Assembly: GCF_013426205.1 (NCBI RefSeq)
Contig: NC_089425.1
Location: forward strand, 992,001 to 1,056,000
Source: Metarhizium brunneum
Taxonomy: Eukaryota > Ascomycota > Sordariomycetes > Hypocreales > Clavicipitaceae
Reading direction: 5' to 3'
DNA length: 64,000 bases
How positions within the stretch are numbered: the first letter of the stretch is position 1; each line of letters opens with the position of its first letter. The translations under genes were made by a program, and so were the position numbers. The notes below the pieces were generated by a model. That model ran no database searches and was not told where the DNA came from. It saw only the letters and a program-made list of their open reading frames with translations. Below are positions 22,701 through 35,261 of this stretch, in pieces.

Positions 22701-25700
22701 AGGGAAGCCTATATATCGGCATGGGCAGAGATCTCTTCAACGTCTACCGGTCTTTCCGCCAGGACGTCACTCAGCTGGACCAACTTGCCGAAAGCTACAG
22801 CTTCCCAAGCTTCATCAGCCTGATCAACGGCTCAACCAGCGCTGAGATTCACACCCTCAGCGCAGTCACCTCTCACCTCGCCCTTCTGTGCACCCAGCTC
22901 GCGCTCGTCAAGCTCCTCCACAGATGGCGAATCCAACCAACTGCCGTCATCGGCCACTCCCTCGGCGAATACGCCGCACTATACGCGGCGGGCGTCATCA
23001 GCGCCGGCGACGCGATATACCTGGTAGGAAAACGGGCCTCGCTGCTGGACCAGCACTGCAGAAAGGGCACGCACGGGATGCTCGTCGTCAAGGCGTCTCG
23101 CCGGGAGACGGAGCGCCTGCTGCGCGTGGTAGGGACCGACTTCGAGGTGGCTTGCGCGAATCATCCTGGCGCGCATGTCGTGGCAGGCCCCAAGGACCAA
23201 ATGCCTGCTGTGATTATCGCAGCCCACGGGGCGGGATTGGCAACCGTCGAGTTGGACGTGCCGTTTGCTTTTCACTCGAGCCAGGTAGATCCTATCCTGC
23301 CGGGATTCGAGGCCGCCGCGCAGGCCGGCGTTGTTTTTCGCGCTCCCAAGGTGCCTTTTATTTCGCCGTTGCTGGGGAGAGTTGTGGCGGACGGCGAAGA
23401 CGGCGTTCTCAATGTGTCGTATCTTGCGCGGGCTAGTCGGTGTCTTGTCGACTTTAGCACGGCTTTGACCGTGGCACAGGGCCATGGGTTGTCTGGCAAT
23501 GGTGTGATTTGGTTGGAAGTCGGAGCGCGCCCTCTTTGCGCCTCGATGATTAAACAGACTCTCGGGGCGGGGGAACGGGTGCTGAATACGTTGAGAGAGA
23601 ACTTGGGAGGTTGTCAAACCATGGCCAAGGCGGTAGAGGCGCTGTATCTTGCGGGTATGGACGTGGACTGGAGTGAATACCATCGCGAGTTTCCGGCAGC
23701 GCACGTGGTTCTAGATCTTCCTCGCTACGCGTGGGACCTGAAGAACTACTGGATTGACTACAAGGATGACTTTTGTGTGAATAGGAAGATTTGTTTGGGA
23801 AAGACGCAAGACGCTGAGCTCCAGACTCGAGTCGAAACGTTCAAGTATATATCTCCAGTGGCGCAAAAGGTCATAGAGGAGACGCACACGCAGACCAAGT
23901 CTTGCATGGTTGTGGAATCAGACATCTTTCATCGGGAGCTATTACCGGTTCTGCGAGGCCATGCCATCAATGGTTCATTTCTTTGCCCTTCGGTAAGTCC
24001 ATGTGTACCGGATCCGCATAACGCCCACCAGCTCACTATTGTTATCTGCAGTCGCTGTATGCCGAGATTGCCCTGACTCTCGGTGAGTACCTCGTGCAAG
24101 AACGCAAGTTGTGCCGAGAGAGTACCGGTTTGGAGATTTTTAACCTCCGCATCGACCAGCCTCTTATTGCAAAGGACGATGAAACAAGCCGCATCTTTCG
24201 AGTCACAACGGAAGCAGACTGGAGCTCCAACATGCTCAGCTTGGCCATTTCCAGTGTTTCTCCGTCTGGGGAGCAACCTGTTTCCCATGCTACCGTTCAT
24301 GTACGCATTGTTCCCAATCAGCGCTGGCTCGCGGATTGGAAGCGCAACTCACATCTCGTCATGTCAAGAGTTCAGGCGCTTGAACGAAGCAACAATAGTC
24401 AGAAGCTGCGACGACGCATGGTTTACAAATTGTTTGCCGCCGTGGTCGACTACAGTGACGATTTCAAGGGCATGTCCCAAGTTCTGCTGGACACGGATGC
24501 GTTGGAAGCCGTTTCGACGGTGCAATTCCAAATTGAATCCCGGGAGGGCCGGCTTGGTATGGATGCCAGGTGGATTGACAGCTTGGGCCATATTTCGGGC
24601 TTCATCATGAATGCTAATGATGCCACGAACAGCCAAGAGCAAGTATTTATCAACCACGGGTGGGAAAAGCTGCGCCATGCCGAGAAGCTCACGGCATCAA
24701 AGACGTATCGCGCATATTGCAGAATGCAGCTTGAAGAGAAGACGACTTTTGTTGGCGATGTGTTTGTCCTTGATGGGGATCGGATAGTAGCCGTGTACGA
24801 AGGAATCAAGGTATGTCGAGCCTTGCCAACCGCTTTTATTGCACTTTACTCCGCTTGTCTCCGTATTGACCTCTAACACATCACAGTTTGTCGGAATGCA
24901 ACGTCGGGTTCTCAATCATCTGTTGCCTGCGAAACGCCTAGTCAGAGGACAAGAGCCGGCCGCAACGGGGGCTGTTCGGCACGATTCCGGCCTTTGCTAT
25001 TCCGGTAGCAATACCAAGAAAAGTGTTTCTCATGAAGTAGCCTCGGCCATCGGCAATCAGCCATCCGTTACTGCGTCTGGGTTTGGGCCTGTGATGGAGA
25101 TTATTTGTCAAGAAATTGGGATCCCGCCCTGCGATCTGGACCCCGAGTCCCAACTTGCCGACTTGGGTATTGACTCACTATTATCTCTGACCATTACTTC
25201 TCGCGTTCGACAAGAACTTGGTCTAAGCATTTCTTCAGCGGAACTTCTTGCGTGTGGGCTGGTAGGCCAAGTACAACACCTGTGCGAGGGCAGTTTCGTC
25301 TATTCATCCTCAACAGACGACAACTCCTCCAATGGCAGCGAGGTCACCAGTGCTTATGAGAGCGTCGTTTCAGCCACGAGCGAGGTATGCATGTCAGAAA
25401 CATCAGACGGCGATTCGATCCGAAGCGTGTTGTGGGAGACGATCGCCCGCGAAACGGCCACACCTGTCGACGAATTGTTGCCATCTACCTCTACTGCTGA
25501 CGCCGGCATTGATTCTCTTCTTGCCATAATAATTGCAGGGACACTGTGTGAGAAGCTCAGCGTCAAGATTACCGGCGCCACCATCCTGGGCTGCGAGACT
25601 CTTCTCGATTTAGAGGTAGCGTTACGCAAGATTCTCTGTAACTTGCCAAGCCCAGGTTCAGCAGGAGCTATAAAGACTGGCTTCCCAAGCGCCCCTACGA

Positions 25701-26608
25701 CGCAGGTACTTGATGCTGTTCCCAAGTCCATTTCAGCCGAAAATCCCCACGGATCAATACTCTCGCGAGACTCGGCGGCAGACTCTGTGCTTCTGAGCGG
25801 TTCAGTGAGCACGGCCAAGTCCGTCTTGGTCCTTTTCCCAGATGGATCTGGATCGGCCGCATCATATGCCAACCTAGCCCCGATGTTTTCCAAAGACGTG
25901 GCCGTGTACGGAGTTAATTGCCCCTGGCGCAAGAATGGCCTAGAGTTGATTCGGAAGAAGATCACGGTCTCTCAAATTGTAGCCAGGCAACTAGTTGAAG
26001 TCCGCCGCCTCCTTGAGACTCATAAGCAGCACGGTTGGCAAAATCACCCCACCGGGACTCCGAATCTGGTGTTTGGGGGCTGGTCCGCAGGAGGTGTACT
26101 TGCATATGAAGCCATACGACAGTTAGCTGATGAAGGCGTTCCTGTGAGGAAATTGCTTTTACTAGACTCACCGGATCCGTTCGGTTTACAGATCCCATCT
26201 AGGAAAATGTCTTACTTTTTGAAAGATGTACTAAGATTTGGTGGGAGAACGGGGAAAGCGCCAGACTGGCTCCTCCAGCATTTTGATGGCATGGTCGAGG
26301 TGTTGGGAACTTATTCGCCGTTGCCGCTTGCAAGCAGCACTGACCTGGACACTTTGCTGGTATACGCAAGGAAAGGAGCGAATAATGATTATGAAGGCCA
26401 AGAGAGAGAGCTCCACGCCCCTGGTAATCGTGACATCTGTTGGATTCTGAGAGATCGCACTGACTTCACTGCCAACGGTTGGAAGCGATTGGTGGGGTCT
26501 GAAAGGATTGGCATAGAGATCTTGGACCTGGCTGATCACTTCACCATGATGGACGATGTGCATCAACTGAAGCAACTCGGAAATATTGTGAATGGCTTTT
26601 TGAGATGA
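19774..26608 (+). CDS. Non-reducing polyketide synthase, SAT-KS-AT-PT-ACP-ACP-TE
   Basis: Five exons (19774-20087, 20176-20476, 20534-23992, 24052-24810, 24887-26608) join in frame to 2184 residues; introns are 57-88 bases. It builds an aromatic polyketide from malonyl-CoA. Domains: SAT about 1-350 (candidate Cys127 in SSCAG, where relatives usually have GxCxG); KS from 381 with Cys555 in DTACSSS, plus EMHGTGT and NVGHAEA; AT from about 920 with Ser1014 in GHSLGEY; PT about 1300-1620 with His1348 in RGHAINGSFLCPSS (spanning intron 3) and Asp1534 in DSLGHISGF; ACP1 Ser1708 and ACP2 Ser1821, both in GIDSLL; thioesterase/Claisen cyclase with Ser2011 in GGWSAGG and His2162. All core catalytic residues are present, so it looks functional. 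The layout matches naphthopyrone and melanin-type synthases, but the product cannot be inferred. No methyltransferase, oxidase or regulator adjoins it. Confidence 0.95.
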
Positions 26609-27216
26609 ATAGTTCGGTATACAAAGCAGTCCCGTACGTGCTTTCGGCTGGCTTGGGGGCGCAGCCTGAAGTAATGGCCGGTTCTTATTATGTATATTAG
26701 CAATGGTGAATTTGAGTTTGGGACAATTCGAGGAACACGAGATCAAGGCGAAAACACGGAGTCAGATAGTATCGAGATTGAAGATGCTTCATAATCAGAA
26801 TGCAAAGTAAACCGTGTAGTGGCTCGACCAAGTTCAATTCGACTTCATACGAGGAGCTGCGAATTTACATGTGGACCCAAGTTTTATGATGCGAAAGACC
26901 AGAGTAGGGTAGGCCAAATACCACAACTCGGTCCGGCTCACGTGGACTCTGAGAAAGCCTGAAATCAGTATAGTTATCTATATATAAAAAAGTACACTGT
27001 ATTATTGAAAGCAAATCACACCATAGAGATTGTTTTCTAGATCCAAGAACTATTGTGAGAGGAAAACAGACAACGAGTACAAAGTCATCGAGGACAACTT
27101 CGACCAGATGTGTTCGTGATGACAGTGTGTGAAGAGATGAAGTTGAACGACGAGGGGGTTACGGTTAATCCGGGATGAATTGCCGTCTTCCACCATCTTG
27201 AGTAATCCTGCTAGAT
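26609..27216. other. Intergenic spacer between converging PKS and secreted-protein genes
   Basis: Contains the 3' regions of both genes. No coding sequence is recognised. Confidence 0.5.
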
Positions 27217-27642
27217 TTACCAGCAAAACACTGATCGGATGGTGGTTCCCGGGGGCAAGTTCTGCTGAATGCCAGCGTACTGGTACTTGTTTCCGGAGCA
27301 TCCATCGTGCCTAGAAACGTATTAGCCATATGTATTATTTGCGTGATGAGAAGGAGAAAACTCACGAGTAAAAGTCGCAAACATGACCTCCCGTGTTCAA
27401 AGACTGGACCTCACATTCCGGAACCTTGTCTATATTTGGTTCATTATCAGTATCTCCATCGGTGGTCTAGGCGTACTCGGCCAAGATTAAGTAATCTTAC
27501 AGCAACTGTCAATAGGCACAAATTGATCATCGCAGTCCTGGAGGTTAGGCTGCTTGCATAGTGTGAGCTGGGTGGTAATTTTGTCAGCCACAGAAGAGGC
27601 AGCAAGAGAAACGATGGCAAGAATGGACGCGGAAAACTTCAT
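27217..27642 (-). CDS. Small secreted cysteine-rich protein (effector-like), three exons
   Basis: Exons 27642-27501, 27429-27366 and 27310-27217 join exactly in frame over introns of 71 bases (GTAAGA...ATATAG) and 55 bases (GTGAGT...TTCTAG), giving 99 residues and a TAA stop. The start MKFSASILAIVSLAASSVAD is a clear signal peptide, cleaved near residue 18-20. The mature part of about 80 residues holds seven cysteines. Its C-terminal half (VCDFYSHDGCSG, then a Tyr/Gly/Gln-rich stretch, ending TTIRSVFCW) resembles small beta-sheet secreted fungal proteins with a beta/gamma-crystallin-like spacing. It has no enzyme motif. Each exon is too short to stand out alone, so the gene is easily missed. 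It is transcribed towards the PKS. Function is unknown; an effector, antimicrobial or cell-wall role is possible. Confidence 0.82.
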
Positions 27643-29857
27643 TTTGAAGAGCTTCAAAGATGATGTGTCAATGATTTCTAAGGGCTGGTAAAGATGGAGA
27701 GATGTTGTAGTCTTGAAAACTGTTGCAGTGTAATGAGATGAATCATGAGAGTCGTTTGTATGTAGACGAGACCTTTTTTATACCCGAGCATCCCTTTCAT
27801 TTTTTCTTTTTGTACGGGGATGAGGAAAAGTCTTGCCCTGGACACTATTCTCCCTCCAAGCGTTCACCGTCTCATTACGAAATGTTGCATTTGCTCTCTG
27901 CGCATCTAAACCATGTACAGTCGCCGACAAGTCCGCGACCTGTCATCAAAACTCGGCCGCAAGGATCGCCCGAGTTCCGGCTTGGTGTTTCTTTTGCTCA
28001 TACCCAACCCGCCACTTTGTGGAGGGCCGCCTATTCAGCCGGCCTCATCGTGCATAACCGATATGCACCCTCAGCATTCAGCGTCTCGCTTCCGCATTCT
28101 TAACTGAGACATTGGCATCGTCGATAGAGAGACGCCACCATCTCGCCCCCTTCGCTTAAGAAACGATGCATATGATGAACTGATCAGGGAGACGAATTTG
28201 ATTACCATGAGACAGCCTATGCGGATTGTTCTGCGCAATGGTCCTTGGGCTGGAGTCTATAAATAGCCTCGTTCAAAACGTCTGGAAGCTAACGTGTCGC
28301 AACTGGACAAACCTGAGCGATTCTTGCCTTTTGCAAAAGACGGCAGCGTTGCAAATGTCCACCCTTCAGCTAGGATGGCTGACATGAAAAGTGGAACGGC
28401 GTAGCAACTCGTTAAGCGAAGTCCATTTGTTCCTGGGCCAGGATATTAGTGTGGCCAATCTTTTCCGTTTCTGATTCCAGGGACGACTTTGAAACCCCGA
28501 TTGGCTGACACTGTCAGCACCAATGCGGAAATATAACGCAGGCAATACAACATATCAGATTGGTATTGACCTTGGACCCGGCGCATCTCCATTGCCATGG
28601 TAAGTTGGTGCGTCTTGAGAGGGTTGGGGGATGTTTCATGACGTGGACGAGCCGAAGCAAGGCACACCAGTAATGATAATAACCAACCTGAGACCAAAAT
28701 AGGTCATATAAAATGGATGCCATAATCATGATGCTTAGTACTTTACCCTTCCTCCTCCATCCTTGACCTGAGGAACGGAACTTTGAGTTTAGCATGCCAA
28801 ACCTGACGGCATCTGTTTCTGCCCTCTGGGATATGATAAGACAAGTCTGAAGTCATATATGCATGGCGTGGGACTTTCCATTAAGTCAACCTCTTGTCGT
28901 TAATCATCTTGAATTTGGTCGTTGAAGCAGCTTCTACGAACTACATACCTTGACTACAATGGACCGTTCTCAAACATGAGCAAGAAGGGTCATTTGTCGG
29001 CGCAGTAGATACTGTCAAGACCTCGGGCTCAAGCAGCCGGTGTCGGAACTGGGAGCGTAGGTAAATGATAACAGTAATACGAGTATAGGCATGCACAGTC
29101 CCGTGGTACAATCACCCTCGCTCAGGCGATGACTTGAGTGAACTTGTTTTACGTAAGACGTGTGTCCAACTATTTTATACCCGCTGCTGATATCCCAACG
29201 CGGTCTCAGGGTGACTCCACGTAGTTGAACGACGGGTTGGTACGGTGAAGCTTAGTTGTGCTTCCTCTTGTACAATCGCAGTCAAGCTCCAGATGTCCTT
29301 TTATTGGTGCTGCCCTTGCTCAATGCTTCGGCGATGCCACTTTCTACTAGGCATGAATTGGAGATGCCAAACTTTTCATCGATTCTTTAACTGCTTATTG
29401 CTTACGGCCCAGAGTTGTGTGATTCTGCGGCAACATTGTGCAGTTCCTTCCATGTAGTCCAACATCCTCCTGACCCTGCACCACAGCCGTCTCTATTCCG
29501 GCCCGCTGCCGATGCAGACAGTGGCACAGGAGTAAGTCTTGTTTTCAACGACTATTTTGTCATCGTAACCAGAATCCGTGTACTAAGGACGATCCGACGG
29601 GGACAGACAATGAAGGGAACTGTAAATGATGCAGACACCATAACCCTAACCCTAAATGCATCCGCTCTCAAGTGCTGGGTATTGTCCCATTGGGCGAATG
29701 TGGTCTCTGGGACACAGCCACTAGAATTTTGTGCCTTATTCAATGTTGGAGTCTGGTTGACCTGACATCCCCATCCACGGTAGCTGCTCTGAGTCATACC
29801 GTGACACCCAAGAGAACCGAGTGTCCGTCACAGCCGCCTGGCCGTGGTGAACACTTG
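27643..29857. other. Intergenic, no gene recognised
   Basis: No supported gene. It holds a short interstitial telomere-like tract at 29641-29656 (listed separately) and presumably the promoter of the secreted-protein gene next to 27642. Confidence 0.45.
29641..29656 (-). repeat. Interstitial telomere-like repeat (CCCTAA)
   Basis: The bases TAACCCTAACCCTAAA contain about two and a half units of the fungal telomere repeat, C-rich strand. A matching tract in the opposite orientation lies near 51.0 kb. Confidence 0.6.
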
Positions 29858-29899
29858 ATGAGAACCATTTCCAACAGCAACATCCGACCGAGAAAGTCG

Positions 29900-30570
29900 A
29901 TGGAATATTCAGTGCAACTCATTCAACCAGATGAGCCTGGAGTCGACTTGTTCCTGACCCACTACAAGCCATTCCGCCTTGCGGCTTTACAAAATGACCC
30001 GTCCTGTAAGCAACCGCACCATGCTCACCTCCCGAGCACGTCTAGGTTTCATGGATAATTTCCAAACGAACAGCCATCTGACTGGTGATGTGTGCGCAAA
30101 CAGTCTTTGCATCAACCTACACCCGCGAAGTGTCCATGGCGGATGATTTTTGGCGTGGCCGGTTATTAAACCCGAATGCCAAAACGTTTGTAGCTATACA
30201 AAAGCACGATGGCGACATTTTGTCTTCTGTCACGATTGTCCGCGACGTTTGTGTACCACAAGGAGTCAAAACTCAACTTGGTCTCGAGGCAGACCACGAG
30301 GCTACGCAGCAGGTGTCGCATTGGGAGGTCAACGCAGTGTACACTGCTCCGGGAGCTCGACGAAGGGGCCTGGGAAGAAGAGTCATGGAGGCGGCGGCCA
30401 AAGAGGCACAAGAAGTTGCTGATTCCGAAGGCAAACCGTGTCTCATCACAGTGCTCGTCAAGAAGAATAATTCCGCTGCTAGAATCCTGTACGAGAGGGC
30501 TGGGTTTCAAGTCCTCAGTGATGACGACGGAGATGATGCGCTGCGGCTGTTTCTCTGGACGGCTCGCTGA
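29900..30570 (+). CDS. GNAT-family N-acetyltransferase
   Basis: Two exons, 29900-30005 and 30104-30570, join over a 98-base intron (GTAAGC...AAACAG) to 190 residues; an in-frame upstream ATG at 29858 would add 14. The N-terminal exon supplies the usual FRLAALQNDPS-type helix, followed after the junction by FASTYTREVSMADDFW. Motif A, which binds the acetyl-CoA pyrophosphate, is seen as RRRGLGRRVMEAA. Near the C-terminus ILYERAGFQVL is the typical motif B helix and turn. The enzyme should transfer acetyl from acetyl-CoA to an amine. The substrate cannot be predicted; related fungal proteins are annotated only as GNAT. No targeting signal is visible, so it is probably cytosolic. Confidence 0.85.
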
Positions 30571-30830
30571 CGTAGGCAATGTTTTGTGGAGCAATATATA
30601 GATTCTAAAAATGAGGTGATGAATTATTTACAGTAGCCATCACACATCGGTTGTGTTAGTATCAAGGCAACATAATTGGCACGGGATCAAAACCCCCATC
30701 ACCTCGCTGCTACAAGTTCAGAAAGGACACCTAACCACACTACAAATAGACGAGAATCGTATGTTCTGTTCCTATATACCAGTATGTACGGACTATTTAC
30801 CATTTCCCACCAGACATTTACAAGCCAGTG

Positions 30831-32411
30831 TCACTGCTCTACAAACTGCCGGTCATGCACCTTATACAGGGTAGACGTATCCAGCAACTCCCCCGTCGCC
30901 GATCTATAAAAGTCAATCTTCATGTTCTGCGCATCCAAAAAGCTTATCGTAGCATAGCTAAAGTCGTCAGCGTACGCAAAAGCAGTATACGCCGGCCTCA
31001 TCCCGACGGCACTCAGTCCCTCGATATTCCCCGCACCCCCCGCGACAATATACACCGGCGCCTTGGGATTATCCAAGCCCGCAGGATCAGCCGTCCCGTT
31101 GACCACGGGCCAGAAGCGCTGCGAGTTGTGCACATGCCCAAAGACGCCAAGGTCCACGCCGTACCTGTAAAAAATCCCCTCGAAAGCGTCCCGGCAGGGC
31201 TCGCACGCCTCCCCCCCCGTCGTGTACCAGGGCCTGTGGCCGGCCACGACGACCCACGGCGTGACGGCGCGGTCGACCGAGGCGAGGTCGGCCTCGAGGA
31301 ACTGCAGCTGCTGGTCGGGGCGGCCGAAGGGTCCGGCGTTGAGGCCGGCGGAGCCGTCGGGCCCGTCGGGCGCGCCGGCAAAGTCGGTCTCGGTGTCGAT
31401 CATGACGACGTGCGCCATGCCGTACTCGAAGGAGAACCAGAATGGGGGCTTGGCCAGGTGTTTGGCCTTGTTGGCATTCACCTTGGCCGCGGGGTCGTGC
31501 GACGTGGACGCGAACGAGGTGGGCATGCTGCCGCCGAACCTGGTCATGAAGTCGGTGAAGTTCTTCTGGCCGCTGGGGCAGAGGCCCGTGGTGTGAGGGA
31601 TCTCCTCGCAGGCGGCCTCGTGGTTGCCCGGGCTGGCCATGTAGGGCTTGCGCGAGGAGATGGGGGCGAGCTGGTCGTAGAACTGCTCCAGGATGGCCTG
31701 GAAGGCGTTCTTGCTGTCAAAGGCGTTGTGGCCGCGGAGGATCCAGTCGTCGGCGTAGCCAAGGTCGCCGGGGTGGATGACAAGTTCGTACTCGTCGATG
31801 GTGTCGGCGAGGCGCTTGATGGTGGTGTGGTTGAGCGAGGGCGGGATGTTGGGGATCTCGTCTCTCTTTGTCTGGTCCATCTGGATGGTGTAGCCGTCCT
31901 CGCCGTAGACACCGAGGTCGATGATGGCATTGATTGAGAAGGGCGTCTTGTCGCCGGCCAGGCGCGGACTGAGGAAGGATGCCGTGGTCGAGTTGGTCGA
32001 GACGATTTGGTAGCAGTATTTGGTGGCTGGGCTTAAACCCGAGATGGTGACTGTGTTGAACCAAGTGCGGGAGGATGGATATGTGGCAGCAGACGTGGTA
32101 GAACAGACTTGCTCTGTTAAGGAGCAGTTAGATGCGCTGTACTTGACACATGCCTTGTCCAGCTGCTTGTATGTATTCCAACTCACGGTGATGCCTAGTT
32201 CAATGACAATGGCGGATTAGCCTCCAGATGTCTGTCTTTTACCGATCCCCCCTGCATAAAGAGTGTTTAACTCACTGTTGGGCTCGTTGACCGCAATTCG
32301 CTGTTGAACTGGGGTTGTCAAATCAGATGGAATCGGAGGCAGATTCGCCCTGGCGGCAATGCCGACGGCGAGAATCACAACGCCCTGGGCGCAAGCAAAC
32401 AAAGAGACCAT
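30831..32411 (-). CDS. Secreted purple acid phosphatase (metallophosphoesterase)
   Basis: Exons 32411-32276 and 32194-30831 join over an 81-base intron (GTGAGT...AACTAG) to 499 residues; the join creates NSITVSWNTYKQ, the typical opening of the N-terminal fibronectin-like domain. The start MVSLFACAQGVVILAVGIAARA is a signal peptide, so the protein is secreted or wall-bound. The five purple acid phosphatase metal-binding blocks are present in order: DLG (in IIDLGVYGEDGY), GDLGYADDW, GNHEAA, VVAGHRPWY and GHVHNSQRFWP. It hydrolyses phosphate monoesters at acid pH using an Fe-metal centre and probably scavenges phosphate. Cysteines and several N-glycosylation sites fit an extracellular enzyme. 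An ATG 16 codons upstream exists, but the signal peptide favours 32411. Confidence 0.93.
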
Positions 32412-34543
32412 CCTGTGGTTGTAGCAGCTTACAGATGTCTGCCGGCGGAATGGACTCAACAGTAAGCTTCACCGAGTCCTCGAGAAACAATCTGGTCAAC
32501 TGGTGTCTCTCCGGGCTGTTTGTGTCTGGCATCTACATATATATACATTGCGCTAGACCCTCCCGACTTGGCTGTCGAGACTTCCCCGACATGCTCGCCC
32601 TGCCCGCCGGAAGACAGAGTTGTCAGCTATTGACCCAATTGTGATACCTAGCGTCAATATTCTCTCGTGGCGTGTTCATGAACCCTGATTGGCGAGATCT
32701 GCATGTTCGGCTGTCATAGACCGTCTGGCAAGTTGCAAGGCCCCCCGCCTCGGTTCGCACCCAGCAATGGCTACTGCCCGCTTTTCTCGGTCACCAGTTC
32801 AAGTTAGGTCCGGGAGAATCATCTCATGTATGAAAAGGGCAGGAGAGATTCTGGAAGAGTCGGCATGAGGACGAGCTTGCACACGAGCGCGCACGATGCT
32901 CCCCGGCTCCCGTTCCTTGACAGAGTGGAACCGGGCAGATGCTAGTTCCCGATGGAGTTGGAAGAGAAGCAGCTAATCAACTGATGGCTTGGGACGCTAT
33001 GCCGCTGGGGTAAGGTACGGATATAAGTTGTGTCGTACTGCGTGGTAGTATTGACAGGGAACCACGCGCTTGTTGCATGGACCAACCGCAGCGGCGATAT
33101 TAAACATGGCCTCGCCGTTTGGACAAATCCTGCCCTTGGCGAGCCATTCAATCGCCGCTGCCTACACAAGCCGTGGAACCTAAACTTCAAGCGTGGTCAG
33201 ATTAGATCCACAGGACCCCGTCGTCGACGACAAGGTATGGGTATTTACAGGAACCGGGAGTATCTCATGTCCGTGCTCGGTAAGCGGATCAAGGATCGAT
33301 TCGACAAATAGTAGATCTGTCTGTGTAATTTGCTGGGGTGTTGCGCTGAAAAGCTTGCAGACTTGTGGCATGTGATTGCACTCACAATACGAAGTCCAAA
33401 ATTGCTCTCCAAAAAATATGTGGCTGTACAATGAGTAAAAGCTGAAGACCTCATTGTCTAATACAGAATCCTGGCAACGTATCGACCAATTCCGTGGTCA
33501 CATTTATAGCAAAGGCACGGTTCAAAGATTCTCCCAGAGACATGGACCGTCTTCATGCACCACGTCTCCGAGCATTCTCACTGCCCGTTTAAGCGGATAC
33601 AAGAGCAGTGCCATGGTAGCAGTAAAGATGGAGCTGCGACCCTCGCAATGCCGCAGGCCCGGCATTTCATCTGCTGTTCGTTGGGCACTTGTTGGTCTTC
33701 AAGTCGGACGGTTTTGGCTTCGCAAAAGGGTCGCCGTGTGTAGTTCATCCAACTTCATCCGTCATTTCTGTCACCGCCGGCGACACGGTTACGTGGCATG
33801 CTACACCGTCTTTGATTAGAGGCTAGCCATCGCACACATCTTCCAAATTCGGAAGGTCTGTGAGTGTGATTGATGGGGACGTCTAACCCGGCGCATGCCG
33901 CTCTATGCCATCTTTCGACAAAGGTCGGGGCGAATCGTGCGGCTAGAGTTGCGACACACGGTCGAATAGCCACATGCAGTGCCTGGCAAGGAAAATAAAC
34001 TCAAGCGTGCTACTTGCATTAATTAAGAACACCGTGATCTGGCGTATGGAGAATATGCGCAAGATTCTTGCGCCGAGAAGGGTGTGCACTATGCGTATAA
34101 GTGCGACGAAATTCATGAACCACTTTTCCAGAAACTGGTTCGAACATATATTAGGAGCAGCACTGGCTCTCTCCCAGACTGCATACAGAAACAAGTTAGT
34201 TTCGGGAGCGCACGTGGTGATGCTAGCAACTGTCCCGCGGGAAGCATCTGTATTTACTACATTTGTATTGTAGTCTTGTGCCGAACATGGCGGTATCGAA
34301 CCTCTTTTTATTTGGGCTACATCTACAATGTATACTATCCCTAATATGAAGAAAAATTCGGGACAGAGCATTCCACCTCAAGTGAAAACTCCCAGTAATT
34401 CCCATCAAGCTGGTTTGCCAGCACTCGATGCCCTTGTTGCCGAAACCTCTGCCACCGCCATGTCTTCTTCAAATAGCCTTTGCCTCCCTCATTCAATAGT
34501 CACGCGGCTTTCCTGATCATCAAAAGATGGAAGAGCAAGCCGC
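32412..34543. other. Intergenic, no gene recognised
   Basis: Many short frames on both strands, none with recognisable domains or splice structure. The left end presumably carries the phosphatase promoter. Confidence 0.45.
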
Positions 34544-35261
34544 TCAACGGCAGAGGATATCCCCTTGCACCATTTTAATCTTCCGATCGACGTGCGCATT
34601 CTCGGTATTGGGCTGGTCAGCCATCAAGGCACCGCCGCCGGCCTGTACAAAAAAGGAAATAACATCTGCAGCCACAAAGCCCTTCGCAGCCAGCGGGCTG
34701 ATACTCCGAGCGCCTGCCGCCTCGGATGGAAAAGGCGCAGATGAGGCGGGCTACAACCAGGCATGTAAATGCATTTCTCCCTGAGAAATATGGTAGAAGA
34801 AATATTCTCCTCCCAGGAACTAATTTAGTAATCTTACCCAAGGGTGCCAGCAAGAATAAAGAGTCGACAGCGTCATATGTCAAGTGTTGTAGGTCGTCGG
34901 CATCGACGGTTCGCAGACTGAAAGCCATTACATGTCCACAGCGTGCTCACCACAACAACCCAGCAACAGGGCTGCGAGAAATGAGAACAAACTCCATAAA
35001 TTGGAAGAGAATTTTGTAATTTTGAACGGCTACGCACCTTTTTTGCAACGATGGCCTGTGCAAGGTACGCAGCGGTCGCCAAACCACATGTGATTGCGAA
35101 CGCGGCATTGTCGTCCCATTACGGGGAAAAGCCGCAATGGGCATTACTTGCATCTAAGGGATATGACCATTCGTATCAGGTACAGCGGTTGTACAGGTTG
35201 CGGTCGCGGTGGAAATTGCCGTTGCTCCCATTAGAAGAGTCGGCGTTGGAACGAGTGCCAT
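34544..35261 (-). pseudogene. RTA1-like membrane protein, decayed copy
   Basis: Minus-strand segments in RTA1-family order lie in different frames. There is an N-terminal part starting at an ATG (35261) with ATCTTAVPDTNGHIP. After a frame change comes NAAFAITCGLATAAYLAQAIVAKK, then DSLFLLAPLG, and finally the family signature FVAADVISFFVQAGGGALMA. A stop falls in the first segment (after GHIP), another interrupts the second, the middle part (conserved E and R motifs) is largely lost, and the C-terminal two helices are missing after residue ILCR. RTA1 proteins are seven-helix membrane proteins of lipid translocation and drug resistance. Introns could explain some frame changes but not the early stop and truncation. 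Confidence 0.6.

Noticed and set aside
22979..23704. 241-codon minus-strand frame within the PKS
   Set aside because: Antisense shadow of the AT-domain coding sequence.
8083..26608. MFS transporter, AT-hook and iron transporter as members of a PKS cluster
   Set aside because: They are separated by large gene-poor gaps and relics, and nothing in the sequence links their regulation.
28446..28697. Minus-strand frame with a signal-peptide-like start
   Set aside because: It begins with TTG, not ATG, has no splice support and no family resemblance.
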